Shown here in pieces: positions 26,105 to 34,297 of a DNA stretch of 64,000 nucleotides. Source of the DNA: Algoriphagus aquaeductus (lineage in GTDB: Bacteria > Bacteroidota > Bacteroidia > Cytophagales > Cyclobacteriaceae). Under the pieces are notes generated by a model. It saw only the letters and a program-made list of their open reading frames with translations, did not search any database and was not told where the DNA came from. A program made the position numbers and the translations under genes. The stretch lies in the NCBI RefSeq assembly GCF_003253485.1, contig NZ_QKTX01000001.1:344775-408774 (forward strand), written 5' to 3'. Positions within the stretch are counted from its first letter, which is position 1. Each line of letters opens with the position of its first letter.

Positions 26105-28516
26105 ATGAACGAACAGGAGACCCGTTATCACTTAATAGACCCAGTATTAAGAGCTAAAGGGTATGACGATATAACAAAACTTAAATGCGAGACACCTGCT
26201 CCTGTTGAGCCGACTGGCCCGAAAGGACGCAGAAAGAAAGGTTCAGGGCGGACAGACTATTTGCTTTGTGTGAAGGCCGGAACAATGCCTAAACCTTTGC
26301 CTGTGGCTGTATTGGAAGCAAAGAAAGAGGACGAAGACCCGTTGAAGGGTATGCAACAAGCAAAGAAATATTCCGAATGTGAAAGGTTTGAAGTAAAATA
26401 TGTTTTTGCCAGCAATGGACATCTTTATGGCGAGTACGACCACTTTACCAAAATGCAAGCGGGTACGTTTCCGCTGAAAGACTTTATAACTCATGACGAC
26501 CTGACAGCCCGTTATGCAAAAGACACAGGCATTGACCTTGGTACACCCGAAGCACAGATTTTATTCATGCCCGACAGTCCGCCATGGAACAGATACCGCT
26601 ATTATCAGGATGCTGCCATTCGTGCAGCTTTTGAAAAAATAATTCTTCAAATACAAAAAGGCGAAGACCCAAGAGTGTTGCTTTCATTGGCAACGGGTGC
26701 AGGTAAAACCATCATTGCAACAAACCTGCTTTGGCGACTGAACGAAGCAGGACAACTTCCAAAACCTGCCTTGTTCCTTTGCGACAGAGACGAATTGAGA
26801 ACACAGGCCTATGAAAAACTAAGTGCTGCCTTTGGCGACAATGTTCGCATAGTAAAAACCGAGAAAGGCGAAAACGCTGCAAAGAATGCCCGCATTCACA
26901 TTGCCACGTACCAAACATTGGGTTTGGATGATGAAACACCCGATGATAAAATAGCCAGTTTCTTATCCGAACATTATCCTGAAAATTCTTTTAGCATTAT
27001 CATCATTGACGAGTGCCACCGTTCTGCATGGGGCAAGTGGAGTGAAGTATTGAAACGCAATCCCAAAGCCATTCATTTAGGATTGACTGCCACACCACGC
27101 AAGCTGGTAACAAGAAAAGAACTGCCACCGGAAGAAATGGAAATTTCCGCCAACAACTTCAACTACTTTGGCGAGCCTGTTTACGAATACACGTTGGCAC
27201 AGGCACAAGAAGATGGCTATTTAGCTGCCTGCGAAATTGTAAAACGCAAACCTGACATAGACAAGCGTGTTTTCACCAAACAGGAAATACTGGCGGCAAA
27301 AGTCACCAACATCAAAACAGGGCAGCCGCTAACAGAAGCCGACCTGACCAAAGACACTTACACAGGAAAGGATTTTGATGATGAAGTTTTCATTGAAATG
27401 CGAACCCCTGCCATGTGTGCCGACTTGTTTCAGCAGTTGATTGAAAACGGTGGACCCGAGCAGAAAGTCATCATCTTTTGTAACCGTGAAATTCATGCCG
27501 ACCGTGTGGTGATGTACATGAATAACCTGTATTCAAAATGGTGCAAGGAAAACAATCAGGTTATTAAAGACGATTACGCCTTTAAGTGCATGGGCGGCAC
27601 AAACAACGGTGCTGACAAAATAGAACCAATGCGGGGTTCAGGACAAAGAGCTTTTATTGCTTGCACAGTTGATTTGCTGGAAGCAGGTGTGGACATTGAA
27701 CGACTGAATGCCGTTGTGTTTTTCCGTTATCTGAAATCTGCCATCAAGTTTTACCAAATGGTGGGGCGTGGCACACGCATACACGAAGAAACCGAAAAAT
27801 ATAAATTTTGGCTGTACGATTACACTGGCGTTACCGACCTGTTTGGAACGGAGTTCATTTCCAAACCACGCAAACCGAAGGATGGTGGCGGCAATGGCGG
27901 AGGCGGTGATGATGGAGGTGATACAGGCGGAGGCGGTGGCGAGGCACCTGCCATTGGCGAAGTGCGTGGACATGCCGTAAAAATTACCCCGCAAGGGCGG
28001 TTTATTTTGGGCAGCCGTGACGGAAAAGAAATTGCCATACCTGTTGATGAATACAGAAAGGAAATAATACAGCGGGTATTAAGCGAAGCACACAACCTGG
28101 ACGAGTTCCGACAGCTTTGGATTGAAACACAAAAACGGAAATCTCTCATCAATCATATTCTGGAAGCCAACTTCTCACCCGAAGTGATTAAGGAAATAGA
28201 CAAGATGAACGAGTACGATATGTTTGACTTCTTCGGGCACTTAGGCTATAAAGCAAAAGCACTTAAACGAACAGAAAGAGGTTCGCATTACATAGCCGAA
28301 AACCAAACTTGGTTTGATGGCATTGATAAAAATGCAGCCACCGTACTGAAAGCCTTTGGCTACCAATTTTCGTTAGACGGCACTGATGCTTTGGAAACAC
28401 CTGCCCTGTGGCAAGTGCCTGAAATAAAAGCTGCTGGCGGTATCAATGCACTAAGAATTTTGGGAACACCAAATGATGTAATTATGGACGCAAAAGGAAG
28501 ATTATTTAGAGCATGA
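26105..28516 (+). CDS. hsdR: Type I restriction enzyme, restriction subunit
   Basis: The subunit that translocates and cuts DNA lacking host methylation. The N-terminus opens EQETRYHLIDPVL. The nuclease core is TDYLLC followed by VAVLEAKKEDED (the ExK part of PD-(D/E)xK). The helicase has Walker A SLATGAGKTIIA, box II IIIDECHRSAWG, LGLTATPRK and the late GRGTRIHEE motif. A long glycine-rich linker lies near residues 620-645. The C-terminus resembles the EcoEI-type domain. About 803 residues from the ATG at 26105; an ATG at 26099 is also possible. A 13-codon ORF (26067-26108) ends in an ATGA overlap with the 26105 start and might couple translation. Confidence 0.94.
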   Translation: MNEQETRYHLIDPVLRAKGYDDITKLKCETPAPVEPTGPKGRRKKGSGRTDYLLCVKAGTMPKPLPVAVLEAKKEDEDPLKGMQQAKKYSECERFEVKYVFASNGHLYGEYDHFTKMQAGTFPLKDFITHDDLTARYAKDTGIDLGTPEAQILFMPDSPPWNRYRYYQDAAIRAAFEKIILQIQKGEDPRVLLSLATGAGKTIIATNLLWRLNEAGQLPKPALFLCDRDELRTQAYEKLSAAFGDNVRIVKTEKGENAAKNARIHIATYQTLGLDDETPDDKIASFLSEHYPENSFSIIIIDECHRSAWGKWSEVLKRNPKAIHLGLTATPRKLVTRKELPPEEMEISANNFNYFGEPVYEYTLAQAQEDGYLAACEIVKRKPDIDKRVFTKQEILAAKVTNIKTGQPLTEADLTKDTYTGKDFDDEVFIEMRTPAMCADLFQQLIENGGPEQKVIIFCNREIHADRVVMYMNNLYSKWCKENNQVIKDDYAFKCMGGTNNGADKIEPMRGSGQRAFIACTVDLLEAGVDIERLNAVVFFRYLKSAIKFYQMVGRGTRIHEETEKYKFWLYDYTGVTDLFGTEFISKPRKPKDGGGNGGGGDDGGDTGGGGGEAPAIGEVRGHAVKITPQGRFILGSRDGKEIAIPVDEYRKEIIQRVLSEAHNLDEFRQLWIETQKRKSLINHILEANFSPEVIKEIDKMNEYDMFDFFGHLGYKAKALKRTERGSHYIAENQTWFDGIDKNAATVLKAFGYQFSLDGTDALETPALWQVPEIKAAGGINALRILGTPNDVIMDAKGRLFRA

Positions 28517-29682
28517 GTGCAATAACTAAGAAATTGATTGAAGTTTGTGAGGATATTGTAATGGGTCAATCTCCTGAAAGCAGTTCCTATAATTCTTTTG
28601 GAATAGGGTTGCCATTTTTTCAAGGAAAAACAGAGTTTGGAAAGCATTATCCTGTTCCTGTAAAATGGTGCAGTTCACCGAAGAAAATTGCGAAGGATGG
28701 GGATATTTTAATGTCAGTACGAGCACCAGTTGGTGCAACAAATATTGCAAATCAGGAATGTTGTATTGGCAGAGGATTGGCAGCAATAAGAGTAAATCCC
28801 GAAAAAATGGATAGGGATTTTTTGTTGCTTCAATTAAAGCATCTTGAAAAGGCGTTAATAAAAAAAGGTACGGGTTCAACATTTGAGGCAATAGGTTCTG
28901 ATGTTTTATATGACTTAGAAGTTTTTGCTCCTGATTTAGAAATACAACAGAGCATTGGGAAAGAGCTTGTCAATCAACTTTCTGAAATTGAAAAAGCCAG
29001 AGAAGCGACAGAAATAATCAATCAGGATATAAAACGGCTTAAACATTTAGCACTACATGATTTTCTTTCCGAATTTAATAAAGCAGAAAAATTCAAATTG
29101 GGTGCAAAAGCTGTAACCACAAGTGGCAGTACACCATCAAGAGGACAAAAAGACTATTGGCAACCCGCAGAAATTCCTTGGATAAAAACAGGTGAAATTG
29201 CATTTGCCCCAATCACCAAATCAGAGGAATATGTTTCAGCAAAAGCATTGAAAGAATGTTCACTGAAATTGCTTCCAGTAAACACGGTTTTAATTGCCAT
29301 GTATGGACAAGGCAAAACAAGAGGGCAATCCGCAATACTGAAAGTTCCTGCAACTATCAATCAGGCTTGTTTTGCCATTCTTCCGAACGAAACTTGGGAT
29401 GCTGAATTTTTACAATTATGGCTCATGTATTCTTATCAGGATATGAGAAACATGTCCGAAAATCGAGGCGGTAATCAAGCCAATCTGAATGGTGATTTAC
29501 TCAACTCATTTGAAGTACCAGCACCACCCATTGAAGTTCAGCGTGAAGTGGTTAAAAATATCAACGCTGCACTTACAGAATTGGAAACAATGAAAGCAAG
29601 CTGGCAGAACACAGCCGAAGAAATCAAAACCTTGCCTAATCGCTTGCTGGCTCAAGCATTTAACGAAATTAAAAATGACTAA
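28513..29682 (+). CDS. hsdS: Type I restriction enzyme, specificity subunit
   Basis: A 389-residue HsdS with two target-recognition domains. TRD1 spans about residues 1-145 (MGQSPESSSYN, LMSVRAPVGATN, IGRGLAAIRVN). A helical spacer with EIQQSIGKELVNQLSEIEKA follows. TRD2 spans about 195-335 (TSGSTPSRGQKDYW, IPWIKTGEI, GQGKTRGQSAIL, INQACFAILPN). A second helix PIEVQREVVKNINAALTELE closes it. The sequence recognised cannot be predicted. It overlaps hsdR by 4 bases (ATGA) and hsdM by 8. No inverted TRD copies that would allow shuffling are nearby. Confidence 0.93.
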   Translation: MSAITKKLIEVCEDIVMGQSPESSSYNSFGIGLPFFQGKTEFGKHYPVPVKWCSSPKKIAKDGDILMSVRAPVGATNIANQECCIGRGLAAIRVNPEKMDRDFLLLQLKHLEKALIKKGTGSTFEAIGSDVLYDLEVFAPDLEIQQSIGKELVNQLSEIEKAREATEIINQDIKRLKHLALHDFLSEFNKAEKFKLGAKAVTTSGSTPSRGQKDYWQPAEIPWIKTGEIAFAPITKSEEYVSAKALKECSLKLLPVNTVLIAMYGQGKTRGQSAILKVPATINQACFAILPNETWDAEFLQLWLMYSYQDMRNMSENRGGNQANLNGDLLNSFEVPAPPIEVQREVVKNINAALTELETMKASWQNTAEEIKTLPNRLLAQAFNEIKND

Positions 29683-31615
29683 GACAAAAGAGAAAATAAA
29701 GAAAACCCCGAAAGCGAAAAAACAGCAGAAAGCCATCGGCTCTACACAGTCATTGTCATCGTATGTAAAGGCAATCTGTGATGTAATGCGTAGGAGCAAC
29801 TGTGCCAGTGCCTTGCAATATGTACCCGAACTCACCTGGATTTTGTTTTTACGCATATTGGATGCACAAGAACAAAAAGAAAGAGAAGAAGCCGAGGCAT
29901 TGGGCAATAGTTATACACCTGCATTGGTAAGTCCGTTCCGTTGGCAGGATTGGGCAGCACCTTATAGCGACAAACCCGACCACCCTAAAACATCAGATGG
30001 CAAACCGCAAGGATGGAAACGGCAGGAACTTTTCGCCAAAGGCGACAAGAAATTGTTTGATTTCATCAACAATGAATTATTGCCCCACCTGCACGGCTTG
30101 GATATTGACAAAACAACGGAGCAACCCAACCCACACGCCACACCCAAACAACGCATTATCGGTCGCATCATGACAGCTGTAGAAAGGGTTCGTGTGGATA
30201 GCGAAACCAACCTACGGGATATTTTGGATAAGGTGCATCAACTACATACAGACAATGTGGACGACACGCACTTTTTCACCCTATCGCAAGTGTATGAAGA
30301 TTTGCTCCTGAAAATGGGCGAAAAGAACAGCGATGGCGGACAGTTTTTTACACCCCGTGAAGTTATCCGAGCAATGGTGCTCACAGTAAACCCCGAAGCG
30401 GGCAAAACCATTTTTGACCCCTGTTGCGGAACTGGCGGATTTTTGGCAGTGGCTTATGAATTTCTCAATCAGAAATTCGGAAAGCAGATTTCAAGTACCG
30501 ACATAGACACGCTTAAACACGATACATTTTTTGGCAAAGAAAAAGAGAATTTGGTATTCCCTATTGCCTTGGCAAACCTTGTGCTGCATGGCATTGACCA
30601 ACCTAACATTTGGCACGGCAACACTTTAACCAATCGGGCTACTTACGGGGCATTGTTTGAAAATGCACCATCAACGTTTGACTACATTTTTACAAATCCA
30701 CCATTTGGCGGCAAAGAAGGCAAAGACGCACAAAAAAGATATGCGTTTGAGACAAGCTCAACGCAAGTGCTTTTCATGCAAGATATCATTGCTCAATTAT
30801 CAAAAGACGGTACTTGTGCAATCGTATTGGATGAAGGTTTGTTATTCCGCACTAATGAAAGTTCATTCGTTGAAACTAAACGCAAACTGGTTGACGAGTG
30901 CAATGTTTGGGCAATCATCAGTATGCCCGGTGGCGTGTTCTCCACAGCAGGTGCAGGCGTAAAAACCAATTTGGTGTTTTTCACCAAAGGCAAAAAGACA
31001 GAAAAGATTTGGTACTACGACCTTACACAAGTAAAAGTCGGCAAGAAAACGCCAATGACACTTGCCCATTTCGGCTATGACAAAGACGGAAACATTATTA
31101 ACGACAGCAAACTCCCTGCAACACTTACAAGCGAATGGTTAGAAGATGAAAATGTAAAAGACGAGCCATTCCCGACTTATGCAAAAATGTTGGCTACCAA
31201 AGGTGAAAGCCGCTACTCATGGACAGTGGACTTTGCAGCCCGCAGAGCCGAAGCATGGGAAAAGATGCAGCCTTTCAAAGAACGAGTAGCAGAACTACGA
31301 GAAGAAAACATTCCGCTAAAGGAACAATTAAAAGTTTTCAAAAAGGATAAAAAAGACAAAGAAGAAATTGAAGCACTGGTAGAAAAAATCAGTGCCATTG
31401 AAAAAGAAATCAAAGAACAGGAAGCCATCATTGCCGACATTGATGCTAAAGTGTTTGACTTGAAAGCCGTAAATCCCAATGCAGTTGTAAAGGTAGACAC
31501 ACGGACAACCATAGAAGTAATTGAAAACATTGAAACACAAAGCAAAATAGTAAAAGACGCTATGAGCAAATTGAAAATGCTACTTAACCAGACAGTAAAA
31601 ACCGAGACAACATGA
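29675..31615 (+). CDS. hsdM: Type I restriction enzyme, methyltransferase subunit
   Basis: A 646-residue N6-adenine methyltransferase subunit. It has the HsdM N-terminal helical domain (SYVKAICDVMRRSN...), the segment GQFFTPREVIRAM, the SAM motif FDPCCGTGGFLAVAYEF (about residue 250) and the catalytic NPPFGG (motif IV). A C-terminal coiled-coil region (residues about 530-600, rich in E/K) should contact HsdS. It completes the hsdR-hsdS-hsdM operon. The R-S-M order is less common than R-M-S. The right attC-like element begins 11 bases after the stop. Confidence 0.94.
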   Translation: MTKTKEKIKKTPKAKKQQKAIGSTQSLSSYVKAICDVMRRSNCASALQYVPELTWILFLRILDAQEQKEREEAEALGNSYTPALVSPFRWQDWAAPYSDKPDHPKTSDGKPQGWKRQELFAKGDKKLFDFINNELLPHLHGLDIDKTTEQPNPHATPKQRIIGRIMTAVERVRVDSETNLRDILDKVHQLHTDNVDDTHFFTLSQVYEDLLLKMGEKNSDGGQFFTPREVIRAMVLTVNPEAGKTIFDPCCGTGGFLAVAYEFLNQKFGKQISSTDIDTLKHDTFFGKEKENLVFPIALANLVLHGIDQPNIWHGNTLTNRATYGALFENAPSTFDYIFTNPPFGGKEGKDAQKRYAFETSSTQVLFMQDIIAQLSKDGTCAIVLDEGLLFRTNESSFVETKRKLVDECNVWAIISMPGGVFSTAGAGVKTNLVFFTKGKKTEKIWYYDLTQVKVGKKTPMTLAHFGYDKDGNIINDSKLPATLTSEWLEDENVKDEPFPTYAKMLATKGESRYSWTVDFAARRAEAWEKMQPFKERVAELREENIPLKEQLKVFKKDKKDKEEIEALVEKISAIEKEIKEQEAIIADIDAKVFDLKAVNPNAVVKVDTRTTIEVIENIETQSKIVKDAMSKLKMLLNQTVKTETT

Positions 31616-31625
31616 CAAGAAGCAC

Positions 31626-31761
31626 TGGCTATAACAGCGGTTTGGCGTAATGGCGGGTTCAGTGCTTCGTATGACAGTTTTGTGGTAGGTTCAAGTGCAG
31701 TTCTTCGATTAAATTTTTGTGCTGAAAATCCGCCACTACGCCAAGCCACAAAACGTTAAAT
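31626..31761 (+). repeat. Right attC-like inverted-repeat element
   Basis: The block starts TGGCTATAACAGCGG and ends CACAAAACGTTAAAT. Its arms TTTGGCGTAATGGCGGGTT (31641-31659) and AATCCGCCACTACGCCAAG (31727-31745) pair with a few mismatches and bulges. The final GTTAAAT (31755-31761) fits the integron core GTTRRRY exactly, and the left end carries the complementary AAC. The central spacer is about 60 bases. I recall very similar elements between genes in other Bacteroidota, which would need a search to confirm. Confidence 0.5.
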
Positions 31762-31896
31762 CCAGATTCTTTAAATTCATCCAACCCTTCCAATCCACTT
31801 TTGAAAGGGCTTTTTTCTTTCTCCTTTCCTCAATCGTTTCCGCAATTTCCAGTCCACTCAGGAAGGTCAGACGGGTAAGATTTCTTACTTTAAAGA

Positions 31897-32784
31897 ATGA
31901 ACCCAAAAGACCTTTCCCGAAGGGGCTTCTTGCAGCAGTCGGCTATCGCCGGACTCGGTGCTGCGCTGCTTCCTCACCTCGCTTGGAGTGCGGCTCCTGC
32001 CGCTGACCTCCGCTTTGGCCTCGTTACCTACGAGTGGGCCAAGGATTGGGACCTGCCTACCCTGATCGCCAACTGTGAGAAGACGGGCGTCCTCGGCGTA
32101 GAGCTCCGCACCCAGCATGCCCATGCCGTGGAAGTGGGCCTCAGCAAGGCCCAGCGACTCGATGTCAAGAAACGATTTGCCGACAGTCCCGTCACCTGTC
32201 TCGGCTACGGCAGCAATTACGAGTATCACAGTCCCGATCCCGCCAAGCTGAAGGAAAATATCGAAGGCACCAAGGCCTATATTCAGCTCTGCCATGACAT
32301 CGGGGCTACCGGCATCAAGGTCAAGCCCAATGCCATGCCCAAGGAAGTGGCCCCTGAAAAGACCATCGCACAGATCGCCCGCTCCTTCAATGAGGTGGGG
32401 AAGTTTGCCCAAGACTACGGGCAGCTGATCCGGGTGGAAGTGCATGGGACTACGACTCAGGAGCTTCCCGTAATGAAGCAGATCTTTGATCAGGTCACCG
32501 AACCGAATGTGAAAGTCTGCTGGAACTGCAATGCAGAGGACCTGCTGCCTCCGGGCCTGGAACACAACTTCGACTTGGTGAAAAAATGGTTTGGGGATAC
32601 AGTGCACGTCCGCGAGTTTAATGTGGGCGATTATCCCTATCCCGAGCTGTTTCGCCTCTTTGCCAAGATGAACTACCAAGGCTGGATCCTGATGGAAGCC
32701 CGCACCCAGCCCACTGACCGCGTCGCCGCACTGAAGGAGCAGTTGGAGTTGTTTAAGGGGTTAGTGAAGGGGAATGAGCAATGA
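31897..32784 (+). CDS. Tat-exported sugar phosphate isomerase/epimerase-like TIM barrel
   Basis: A 295-residue AP-endonuclease-2-type TIM barrel. It has a twin-arginine signal (DLSRRGFLQQSAIAGLGAAL), so it is exported folded. Barrel segments include FGLVTYEWAKDW, VLGVELRTQHAHAVE, IRVEVHGTT, VCWNCNAEDL and VHVREFNVGDYPY, with His/Glu/Asp residues at likely metal-binding strand ends. The gene is markedly richer in G and C, especially at third codon positions, than most of the window. That suggests recent acquisition from a GC-rich relative. The neighbouring Gfo/Idh/MocA and DUF6807 genes suggest work on oxidised sugars; the substrate is unknown. Confidence 0.85.
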   Translation: MNPKDLSRRGFLQQSAIAGLGAALLPHLAWSAAPAADLRFGLVTYEWAKDWDLPTLIANCEKTGVLGVELRTQHAHAVEVGLSKAQRLDVKKRFADSPVTCLGYGSNYEYHSPDPAKLKENIEGTKAYIQLCHDIGATGIKVKPNAMPKEVAPEKTIAQIARSFNEVGKFAQDYGQLIRVEVHGTTTQELPVMKQIFDQVTEPNVKVCWNCNAEDLLPPGLEHNFDLVKKWFGDTVHVREFNVGDYPYPELFRLFAKMNYQGWILMEARTQPTDRVAALKEQLELFKGLVKGNEQ

Positions 32785-32858
32785 CCAATGACCAATGAGC
32801 AATGACCAATGAGCAATGACCAATTAACAATGATCAATGATCAATGAGCAATTTCGGA
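32768..32858 (+). repeat. Short direct repeats (CAATGAC/CAATGAG units)
   Basis: The 3' end of the isomerase gene and the following spacer consist of degenerate repeats of ATGAGCA, ATGACCA and ATGATCA units. The last codons of the gene (GGGAATGAGCAATGA) are the first unit, so the stop codon lies inside the repeat. Confidence 0.8.
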
Positions 32859-32932
32859 CCCTTCGACGACACTCAGCCTGACAAATCCGAAATCCGAAAT
32901 CAAAATTCCGAAATCAATAAATCCATAACCCT

Positions 32933-34294
32933 ATGACCAACGATCAATCCAGAAGAGATTTTCTGAAAAAATCAGCCCTCACCACTGCCGGAATTGGCTT
33001 CGGTGCGATGGCTTTTTCCCCAAAAAGTTACGGCCGCATCCTTGGTGCCAACGACCGGGTGAATGTGGGCATTGTCGGTTTCTCCGACCGATGCCGGGGC
33101 GCCCTGGTTCCTGCCATGCAGATTCACGCCAAGGAGATGAATTTCCAGTTTACTGCCGTTTCGGACATCTGGAGCCGCAGACGGGACGAGGCACAGGCTT
33201 TTGTCAAGGAACGCGCCGGAGTAGACATCGCTGCCTGCCGCAACAATGACGAACTCTATGACCGAAAGGATGTAGATGTGGTGATCATCAGCACCGCTGA
33301 CTTCCAGCATGCGCTGCACTGCAAGGAAGCCGTAGAAGCAGGAAGAGATGCCTACGTGGAAAAGCCCTTTGCCGAAACCATGGCCGACAACCGTGCTGCC
33401 AAAGAAGCCGTACTCCGTACCGGAAAAATCGTGCAGGTGGGTTCGCAGCGTCGCAGTGGACTCAACTATCATCAAGCGCATGACTTTATCAAAGCCGGAA
33501 AATTCGGAGATATCGTCGCGGTGGAGATGACCTGGAATGTCAATCAGCCGGGCCGATGGAGACGTGCCGATCTCGTCAACCAAATCCGAAAAGAAGACAC
33601 CGACTGGGACCGCTACCAAATGAACCGTCCCAAGACGGAATGGGACCCACGGAAATACCTGGAATTCCGACTGTTTTGGCCATACTCCTCCGGGATTCCG
33701 GGACAGTGGATGGCGCATCAGATTGACACCGTGCATTGGTTTACCGACTTGCCCCACCCAAGAAGTGTTGCCGCCAATGGAGGGATTTACCTATGGAAAG
33801 ACGGTCGCCAAAATTTTGATACCATGACGGCAGTCTTTGACTATGGGCCACTCAACGATCCGAGCAAAGGATTCCAAGTGATTTACTCCTCCCGATTTAC
33901 CAATTCGGCGGGTGGTACCAAGGAGATTTATTTTTCCAACGCAGGGGAACTGAATCTGGATACTAACCGGATTTCCCCGAATGGTGGACTTCGAGAAAAT
34001 CAAGCAAGGGGCATGGGTTTGAAGGAAAATCTACTTCCCGACATGGCACTTGGCGAGGCGGTGCAAGTAGAAACTGGCGCGAATACCGGTGCTGATCCGA
34101 TGACTTCGTCTCACATGCGCAACTGGATGGAGTGTGTGCGCTCTCGCAAAAAGCCCAATGCTGACGTGATGGCGGGATATAATCATTCTATCGCTAATAT
34201 CATGACCACAGCGGCGCTTCGCACCGGTCAGTTTGTGACCTTTGATGAGGAAAAGCAAGAAGTATTGGCAGGTGGAAAAGTGTTTCAATACTGA
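32933..34294 (+). CDS. Tat-exported Gfo/Idh/MocA family oxidoreductase
   Basis: A 453-residue NAD(P)-dependent sugar oxidoreductase with a twin-arginine signal (QSRRDFLKKSALTTAG). The Rossmann part shows VNVGIVGFSDRC and VVIISTADFQHALHC, followed by the family catalytic-lysine motif YVEKPFAETM (about residue 145). The C-terminal beta-sheet domain ends in HMRNWMECVRSRKKPNADV, typical of exported Bacteroidota members acting on polysaccharide-derived sugars. It lies between the isomerase-like gene and the DUF6807 gene (3 bases after its stop), which supports a shared pathway. Confidence 0.92.
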   Translation: MTNDQSRRDFLKKSALTTAGIGFGAMAFSPKSYGRILGANDRVNVGIVGFSDRCRGALVPAMQIHAKEMNFQFTAVSDIWSRRRDEAQAFVKERAGVDIAACRNNDELYDRKDVDVVIISTADFQHALHCKEAVEAGRDAYVEKPFAETMADNRAAKEAVLRTGKIVQVGSQRRSGLNYHQAHDFIKAGKFGDIVAVEMTWNVNQPGRWRRADLVNQIRKEDTDWDRYQMNRPKTEWDPRKYLEFRLFWPYSSGIPGQWMAHQIDTVHWFTDLPHPRSVAANGGIYLWKDGRQNFDTMTAVFDYGPLNDPSKGFQVIYSSRFTNSAGGTKEIYFSNAGELNLDTNRISPNGGLRENQARGMGLKENLLPDMALGEAVQVETGANTGADPMTSSHMRNWMECVRSRKKPNADVMAGYNHSIANIMTTAALRTGQFVTFDEEKQEVLAGGKVFQY

Positions 34295-34297
34295 GCG

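Larger units (their letters stand above)
26036..31754 (+). mobile_element. Putative gene cassette carrying a type I restriction-modification operon
   Basis: If recombination occurs at the G of CGTTA in both flanking elements, the unit is 26036-31754 (5.7 kb) and contains exactly hsdR, hsdS, hsdM and the right attC-like site, as an integron cassette should. The unit also begins with GTTATAGCCA and its right element begins with the reverse complement TGGCTATAAC (31626-31635). No integrase gene is seen in this window. The cassette reading is an inference. Confidence 0.35.

Noticed and set aside
31885..32679. 264-codon antisense frame over the isomerase gene
   Set aside because: High GC makes long antisense frames common. 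The plus-strand frame has a Tat signal and barrel motifs.
32972..33757. 261-codon antisense frame over the Gfo/Idh/MocA gene
   Set aside because: It is a shadow of a clear oxidoreductase; no independent motif.
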